From: CBDUQI01 sp965369325
GTDB taxonomy: Bacteria > Pseudomonadota > Gammaproteobacteria > Steroidobacterales > JBCBZW01
Assembly (NCBI GenBank): GCA_965369325.1
Contig: CBDUQI010000205.1
Location: 1 to 10,768, forward strand
Length of the DNA stretch: 10,768 nucleotides
Direction of reading: 5' to 3'
The translations under genes were made by a program, and so were the position numbers. Positions 7,169 through 10,768 of the stretch are shown here, in pieces (the stretch's first letter is position 1; each line of letters begins with the position of its first letter). The notes under the pieces were generated by a model, which saw nothing but the letters and a program-made list of their open reading frames with translations, had not been told where the DNA came from and did not search any database.

Positions 7169-7566
7169 GAGTCTTTGGAGCTAGAGTTGGAGGCCGAACC
7201 CGTCGAGGCACTGGCACTGGCCGATTTGCCCGCACCTTTGTCTGGGGCTTTGCTCTCGCCCGACGCGGCGGCCGGCTTGCTCTTTTTATCGGCGCCCCCG
7301 CCATCGCCATCACCACCACCATCAGAAGAGGCGGATTTTGCGCCACTGGCAGCGTCGCCACCATCCGCCAGATTGCGCTTGTCGCCGGTTTTAAAATCCG
7401 TCTCGTACCAGCCTGCGCCCTTCAACCGAAAGCGCGGTGCCGACATCAGTTTGCGCAATTTGGGCTGCCCGCACTCAGGGCAATCGGTCAGCGGGTCGTC
7501 GCTGATTTTTTGTAAGCGGTCCATGGAGTGTCCGCACTCGCGGCACTCGTATTCATAAATTGGCAT
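7165..7566 (-). CDS. FmdB-type zinc-ribbon protein with Ser/Ala/Gly-rich tail
   Basis: This is a small putative regulatory or metal-binding protein of the FmdB / CxxC_CxxC_SSSS family. The precise role is unknown; the name comes from a formamide-induced gene of Methylophilus. The 133 residues start MPIYEYECRECG. Four cysteines in two CxxC pairs (C8/C11 and C29/C32) form one zinc ribbon. The conserved segment RFRLKGAGWYETDFKTGDKRNL follows. From about residue 70 to the end the chain is low complexity, dominated by Ser, Ala, Gly, Asp and Lys, and is likely disordered; a Ser-rich C-terminus is typical of the family. ATG 7566 is chosen because MPIYEY is the universal family start; the frame continues upstream to a GTG at 7632 with no family resemblance. 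It heads the fmdB-DUF502-aspS unit and is divergent from gloB. Confidence 0.92.
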   Translation of the reverse strand: MPIYEYECRECGHSMDRLQKISDDPLTDCPECGQPKLRKLMSAPRFRLKGAGWYETDFKTGDKRNLADGGDAASGAKSASSDGGGDGDGGGADKKSKPAAASGESKAPDKGAGKSASASASTGSASNSSSKDS

Positions 7567-7766
7567 GCAAGTATCTCGTCCGATCCACAGGCTGAACAGG
7601 GGACTGAGCAGGGCTGCTGCTGCACAGTGCACCGCAACAGAGTAACAGATGCTAAATGTGGACTAAATCGCTCGTTTCAAGGCCGCCGGGCGACAAGGTC
7701 TGGTAGGCTCAGGATCCACCGGCCCGGGGCTCCCCGGTAACCAGCCGAAAAGGAGTGCGCGCATCA
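7567..7766. promoter_or_regulatory. Divergent promoter region between the fmdB cluster and gloB
   Basis: These 200 bp hold the promoters of two opposite units. On the minus strand a TTGAAA (5 of 6 to the -35 consensus) occurs near 7676, but no convincing -10 lies at the right distance. On the plus side a compact hairpin, CCGGGG (7724-7729) and CCCCGG (7732-7737) around CT, sits ten bases before the gloB ribosome site AAAAGGAG (7748-7755). With so short a loop it may instead pair as ACCGG (7718-7722) with CCGGT (7734-7738). Either could affect gloB translation, but this is not shown. Confidence 0.4.
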
Positions 7767-8561
7767 ATGATCGTTGAGCAGATTTGGACAGGCAACGCCT
7801 ATCGTAACTTTAACTATCTGATTGCCTGTGAGCACAGCGGCGAGGCGCTGGCGGTGGACCCGCTGGACTACCACAAATGCCTGGACGCGGCCCGCGCGCA
7901 CGGCTGGGAGATTACCCAGGTGCTCAACACACACGAGCATGGCGATCATACCGGCGGCAACCAGGGCGTGGTCAGCGCCACCGGTGCCCGCGTGCTGGCG
8001 CATGCCAACGCGATAGCGAAGATTCCCGGCGGCGTTGACCGGGGCCTGGGCGCTGGCGATGTGATCAAACTGGGAAAGCACATTGAGCTGCGGTGCCTGG
8101 ATACGCCCGGGCATACCATGAGCCACATCTGCCTGCTGTCCGAGACCGACGTACCCGCCCTGTTTTGTGGCGATACGCTGTTCAATGCGGGAGCTGGCAA
8201 TTGCCACAACGGCGGTCACCCGAACGAGCTGTACGACACCTTTGTTAGCCAGCTGGCAGCGCTGCCTGATGACACCCAGATATTCCCCGGCCACGACTAT
8301 CTGGAGAACAATCTACGCTTCACGCTGGACCGCGAGCCGGACAATGCCGAAGCTGCACGCATGCTGAGCGCCTGCACCGAGCACGACCCGGACGATGCAA
8401 TCATCACAACGATGGCGCAGGAGCAGCAGATCAATACATTTATGCGGCTGCGTAACGCGAGTGTGATCGCGCGCTTGCGCGAGTCGTTCCCAGATCTCGG
8501 GGACACTCCGGACCCGCGCACCGTCTTTTTGAAGTTACGTGAATTGCGCAATCACTGGTAA
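7767..8561 (+). CDS. gloB: Hydroxyacylglutathione hydrolase (glyoxalase II-like metallo-hydrolase)
   Basis: Glyoxalase II hydrolyses S-lactoylglutathione to D-lactate and glutathione, the second step of methylglyoxal detoxification. From ATG 7767 the protein has 264 residues, close to E. coli GloB (251). The two-metal site is complete: THEHGDH supplies H56, H58, D60 and H61; TPGHTMSH supplies H116; FCGDTLF supplies D136; and FPGHDY supplies H176. The C-terminal helical domain ends RTVFLKLRELRNHW, matching the family ending that contacts glutathione. The start has AGGAG 11 bases upstream (7751-7755); an in-frame GTG at 7755 overlaps that site and was rejected. It departs from the usual GCGR loop, with GAGNCHNGG at 142-150 after the D136 motif. 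It therefore belongs to a divergent branch, and a related thioester substrate is possible. It is a single gene, convergent with the kinase. Confidence 0.85.
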   Translation: MIVEQIWTGNAYRNFNYLIACEHSGEALAVDPLDYHKCLDAARAHGWEITQVLNTHEHGDHTGGNQGVVSATGARVLAHANAIAKIPGGVDRGLGAGDVIKLGKHIELRCLDTPGHTMSHICLLSETDVPALFCGDTLFNAGAGNCHNGGHPNELYDTFVSQLAALPDDTQIFPGHDYLENNLRFTLDREPDNAEAARMLSACTEHDPDDAIITTMAQEQQINTFMRLRNASVIARLRESFPDLGDTPDPRTVFLKLRELRNHW

Positions 8562-8591
8562 CCGGCGTCCCGGCGCACGGCACGCGGGCCG

Positions 8592-9968
8592 CTACTCGTT
8601 GCCCAGCATGCGCACCTTCGGGGGCGCGCCGGAGAGCGCACGACGTACCCGGTGTACCGTGCGCAGCAGCTGCTCGGTGTCGCGAAAACGCTGATCCGTC
8701 TGCTTGGCCATCATGCGCTCCAGCAACGGCTGCAGCGCGGCCAGGTGCTCCGGCAGGGTCGGCACCGGCCCCTTGGCGTGCTGCGCCACCATGTGCATAA
8801 CGGTACGGGCCGAGTAGGGCTTCTGCCCGGTAAGCATTTCGAACAACAGCGCCCCCAGGCTGTAAATGTCGCTGCGCGCGTCCACGCGTTCACCACGCGC
8901 CTGCTCGGGGCTCAGGTAGGCAGGCGTCCCCAGCACAATCCCATCGCCCGCAAGCGTGGTTTGTGAGCCCTGCAACGTGGCCAATCCAAAATCGATCAAG
9001 GCAATAGAATTGTCCTCGCGCAGCATGACATTGGCCGGCTTCAGGTCGCGATGGAAGATGCCGCGCTCATGGATCACCGCCAACGCTTGTGCAATCTTAT
9101 CCACATAGCGCAGAGCCTCCGCGGCGGCCATGGGGCCGCGCATGCGCTGGCCCAAATCCCCGCCGGGGATGTATTCGACAGCAATATAGGCCCCCTCATC
9201 ACAACGGCCCCAATCGTGAATCTGCACAATCGAGCGGTGACGCAATTTGTAGATCACCCGGTACTCGCGCTCGAAACTCTGCATCTGCTGACCATCGGCG
9301 TCACCCACGCCGGCGACGATTTTCAGCACCACCCGGCGATCCAGAGAGCGGCAGTGGGCCAAAAACGCACTGGAAGTAGCCCCAGCGCCCACCCGGCGAA
9401 TCACTCGGTACCCCTCCACCGAGGGCATCGGAAGATCGCACGTCGGAGGCGCTGTCTCGCTGATCGGGCCATTCGAACTTGCGCAAAACCCCTGCGGTGC
9501 CATGGCGGGTGGCAGCACCTCATCCTGTGCCGCCGGCGAGGAGGCCATCAGCGACGGCGGCGATTGCTCGGCGAATGCGCCTGGGATCTCCTGGCGCAGT
9601 ACGTCAACAAATTCCTCACTACCCACCAGTTCCACCGGCAAATAATCGCTCGCGCCCTGACGGATACTCTCCGCCGCCAGCAACTCACTGCCGCCTGCAC
9701 CGATCATGACGATGGGTACCAACGGCGAGGCCTGGCGCAGGAACTGCAGCGGCACCAGGGCCTCCCGGGCACGCGAGCGCGCGCTGATGATATCGGTGTT
9801 GGTCAATAGCACCAACGCATACTCGCCCTGGCTGACAAGCTGAAACTCGCCGTCCTGCACGTTGTCCACGGTCTCCACCAGACACCCTGGAAGCTGCGCC
9901 TTCACATGGTGTTCCACAAGTTCGTGCAATTTGCCACGGGAGCGCACAATAAGAACACGTTCCGGCAC
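8592..9968 (-). CDS. Soluble serine/threonine protein kinase with degenerate receiver-like N-terminal domain
   Basis: This Hanks-type kinase phosphorylates Ser/Thr on unknown partners. The kinase domain (about 187-445) looks fully active: glycine loop GAGATSSAF (194-202), VVLK with K216, helix-C E235, HRDLKPANV (306-314) with D308 and N313, DFGLA with D326, and GTPAYLSPEQARGE in the activation/P+1 region. No membrane helix, PASTA or FHA domain follows; it ends shortly after the kinase. Residues 4 to about 125 follow a response-regulator receiver layout (VLIV..., ...YALVLL..., PIVMIGA, ...IRQGASDYLP), but the acidic pair is Arg-Ser (9-10), the phospho-Asp position is Thr/Asn (56-57) and the KP lysine is replaced (PVEL). 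A Pro/Ala/Ser-rich linker (about 132-180) joins the two. GTG 9968 is chosen because GGAG lies five bases upstream; an in-frame TTG at 10013 would add 15 residues. It is divergent from an unknown membrane protein, a possible partner. Confidence 0.9.
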   Translation of the reverse strand: MPERVLIVRSRGKLHELVEHHVKAQLPGCLVETVDNVQDGEFQLVSQGEYALVLLTNTDIISARSRAREALVPLQFLRQASPLVPIVMIGAGGSELLAAESIRQGASDYLPVELVGSEEFVDVLRQEIPGAFAEQSPPSLMASSPAAQDEVLPPAMAPQGFCASSNGPISETAPPTCDLPMPSVEGYRVIRRVGAGATSSAFLAHCRSLDRRVVLKIVAGVGDADGQQMQSFEREYRVIYKLRHRSIVQIHDWGRCDEGAYIAVEYIPGGDLGQRMRGPMAAAEALRYVDKIAQALAVIHERGIFHRDLKPANVMLREDNSIALIDFGLATLQGSQTTLAGDGIVLGTPAYLSPEQARGERVDARSDIYSLGALLFEMLTGQKPYSARTVMHMVAQHAKGPVPTLPEHLAALQPLLERMMAKQTDQRFRDTEQLLRTVHRVRRALSGAPPKVRMLGNE

Positions 9969-9973
9969 AGGTT

Positions 9974-9977
9974 CTCC
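9974..9977 (-). promoter_or_regulatory. Ribosome binding site deciding the kinase start
   Basis: GGAG on the minus strand, five bases before GTG 9968, supports that start. The upstream in-frame TTG at 10013 falls in the loop of a predicted hairpin and has no such site. Confidence 0.6.
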
Positions 9978-10001
9978 GACTTCATTTGAGGCGTACAACA
10001 A

Positions 10002-10061
10002 CAGCGCCACCAAGGCGCTGCCGGCACGGCAGATTCAGCCGCCTCTGCATCAGCAGGCGGC
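10002..10061. repeat. Cluster of three inverted repeats in the kinase leader
   Basis: There are three adjacent stem-loops. (a) CAGCGCC (10002-10008) pairs with GGCGCTG (10014-10020). (b) CTGCC (10018-10022) pairs with GGCAG (10028-10032). (c) GCCGCCT (10038-10044) pairs with AGGCGGC (10055-10061), with an inner CTG/CAG extension. Stems a and b share three bases and compete. All lie upstream of the kinase ribosome site, so they would be in its mRNA leader if the promoter lies to their right. There is no U-tract for a terminator on either strand. Confidence 0.5.
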
Positions 10062-10098
10062 CACACAGGTCACAGTAAAAACAAGTCTATGCGGGTAC

Positions 10099-10143
10099 AT
10101 GCAGGTCATCTGTGAGCCGGCTCACGGAAGTCCGTACCTGCAT
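10099..10143. promoter_or_regulatory. 14-bp perfect palindrome nested inside an 8-bp inverted repeat (operator candidate)
   Basis: GTGAGCCGGCTCAC at 10112-10125 is a perfect palindrome. It is flanked by ATGCAGGT (10099-10106) and its complement ACCTGCAT (10136-10143). The flanks also read as a direct repeat with one mismatch (GTACATGCA / GTACCTGCA). The position, 20-65 bp before the membrane-protein start and in the divergent spacer, suits binding by a dimeric regulator of one or both genes. No regulator is identified. Confidence 0.4.
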
Positions 10144-10163
10144 CAAGAACAATCCGCCTCGAT

Positions 10164-10768
10164 ATGTCCAAACCCACGTTTACCGCAATCGCAGCCAACA
10201 CTTTTCTTGTCCTCGCGCTGCTGGCACTCACGGTGGCCACTGGCGCGCATTTTTTGATCAACCAGCAGTTGCAGGCGCTGATGGCGGATGCCCCAGCGCA
10301 ATCGCAGCCGGCGTTACCGCCGGTAAACATGTTTGGCGCTGACTACCCAACCCTTACCCGCCGGGCGCAACAGGTTGACTCTGCCGCGCTGGCTTTCAGT
10401 CTACTGGCGTTGATCATGCTGGCATTGCGCGCGCGTGGTCGCCCACCGCAAGAAGCGGACGAACTCGCGCGTACAACCCAAACGCGGGGAGTACCGCCTG
10501 AGGCAGCGTGTAAGCCTATCGACATGTCCGCCAACGGCTCACCCCAACGATCGGCAAAACAGGTGAGTGCCGCCTCGCTTCCGCGGCTAGCGAACGAAGG
10601 CATTATCGTCGAGGAACAAAGCGAAGAGGCCGCTGCCGCAGTCGCCGCGCGGCTTGCGCAGACGCAGTTGGAACAAGCCGTCATTCATGATGAGCCTTTG
10701 CTGCCAAGCCCTCGGCCCGCGAAACAAGCACACCCGCCCGCATCGGCCACACCTGCGCAGGCCCCGAT
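10164..10768 (+). CDS. Two-helix membrane protein of unknown function, 3' end outside window
   Basis: I do not recognise this gene. An open frame runs from ATG 10164 to the right edge with no stop (201 complete codons), so it is truncated by the window. No in-frame start exists between the upstream stop at 10113-10115 and this ATG; the ribosome site is weak (AAGA at about 10145-10148). Residues 9-32 (IAANTFLVLALLALTVATGA) form a clear first membrane helix or signal anchor. About 40 residues of probable periplasmic loop follow, then a second helix at about 72-89 (DSAALAFSLLALIMLALRA). It ends in an RARGRPP basic stop. The rest, from about residue 90, is hydrophilic and rich in Ala, Pro, Gln and Glu, with an AAAAVAARLAQTQLEQAV segment that could be helical. 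By the positive-inside rule the tail is cytoplasmic. It could be the N-terminus of a sensor, a methyl-accepting-like protein or an envelope assembly factor; nothing seen decides this. Divergence from the kinase suggests, without proving, a shared function. Confidence 0.75.
   Translation, partial: MSKPTFTAIAANTFLVLALLALTVATGAHFLINQQLQALMADAPAQSQPALPPVNMFGADYPTLTRRAQQVDSAALAFSLLALIMLALRARGRPPQEADELARTTQTRGVPPEAACKPIDMSANGSPQRSAKQVSAASLPRLANEGIIVEEQSEEAAAAVAARLAQTQLEQAVIHDEPLLPSPRPAKQAHPPASATPAQAP

Noticed and set aside
7165..7370. Repetitive Gly/Ala/Ser/Lys-coding stretch as a tandem repeat or frameshifted region
   Set aside because: It is the in-frame low-complexity tail of the FmdB-type protein; there is no exact repeat unit, and Ser-rich ends are usual in that family.
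9051..9809. Long plus-strand open frame of 252 codons opposite the kinase gene
   Set aside because: It lies wholly antisense to the kinase, whose catalytic motifs are intact; it has no recognisable domain or ribosome site and is a typical shadow frame in GC-rich DNA.
10002..10061. Stem-loop cluster as a Rho-independent terminator
   Set aside because: There is no run of T after any stem on either strand, and it lies between divergent genes where no transcript is expected to end.
10106..10684. Minus-strand frames opposite the right-edge membrane protein
   Set aside because: The plus-strand frame has two clean membrane helices and a bounded start, while the minus-strand frames are short, Cys/Ser/Ala-rich and lack a coherent domain.
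1..10768. CRISPR array, tRNA, rRNA, insertion sequence or prophage
   Set aside because: No spaced direct repeats, cloverleaf, transposase, integrase or attachment-site duplication was seen on reading both strands.

Overview
The window is an ordinary-looking stretch of a GC-rich gammaproteobacterial chromosome. The best lineage markers are the gene order fmdB-type zinc ribbon / DUF502 / aspS, an AspRS very close to the gammaproteobacterial type, and a MutS C-terminus with the proteobacterial clamp-binding and tail region. I see no phage, insertion sequence, CRISPR array, rRNA or tRNA. Nothing points clearly to horizontal transfer.

Layout from left to right. (1) The 3' part of mutS (+) runs in from the left edge. 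(2) Converging on it is a two-gene minus-strand unit: the acetolactate synthase catalytic subunit (ilvB-like), then an Sfp-type 4'-phosphopantetheinyl transferase whose annotated start overlaps the ilvB-like 3' end. (3) The acetolactate synthase regulatory subunit (ilvN/ilvH) lies divergently from its partner across a 182-bp spacer, instead of in the usual tandem operon. (4) A minus-strand cluster, zinc-ribbon FmdB protein -> DUF502 membrane protein -> aspS, converges on ilvN. (5) A glyoxalase II-like metallo-hydrolase (gloB) diverges from fmdB. (6) A soluble Ser/Thr protein kinase (-) converges on gloB. It carries a degenerate receiver-like domain at its N-terminus. (7) A two-helix membrane protein (+), cut by the right edge, diverges from the kinase across a 195-bp spacer rich in inverted repeats.

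Functionally the window mixes housekeeping (mismatch repair, branched-chain amino acid synthesis, Asp-tRNA charging, methylglyoxal detoxification, carrier-protein priming) with one less ordinary locus at the right end, the pseudo-receiver kinase and its unknown membrane neighbour. I do not see a clearly new multi-gene system. The items most worth following up are the kinase/membrane-protein pair with its structured spacer, the split and divergent ilvB/ilvN arrangement with a variant catalytic subunit, and the AspRS residues that suggest tRNA-Asn is made by the indirect route.
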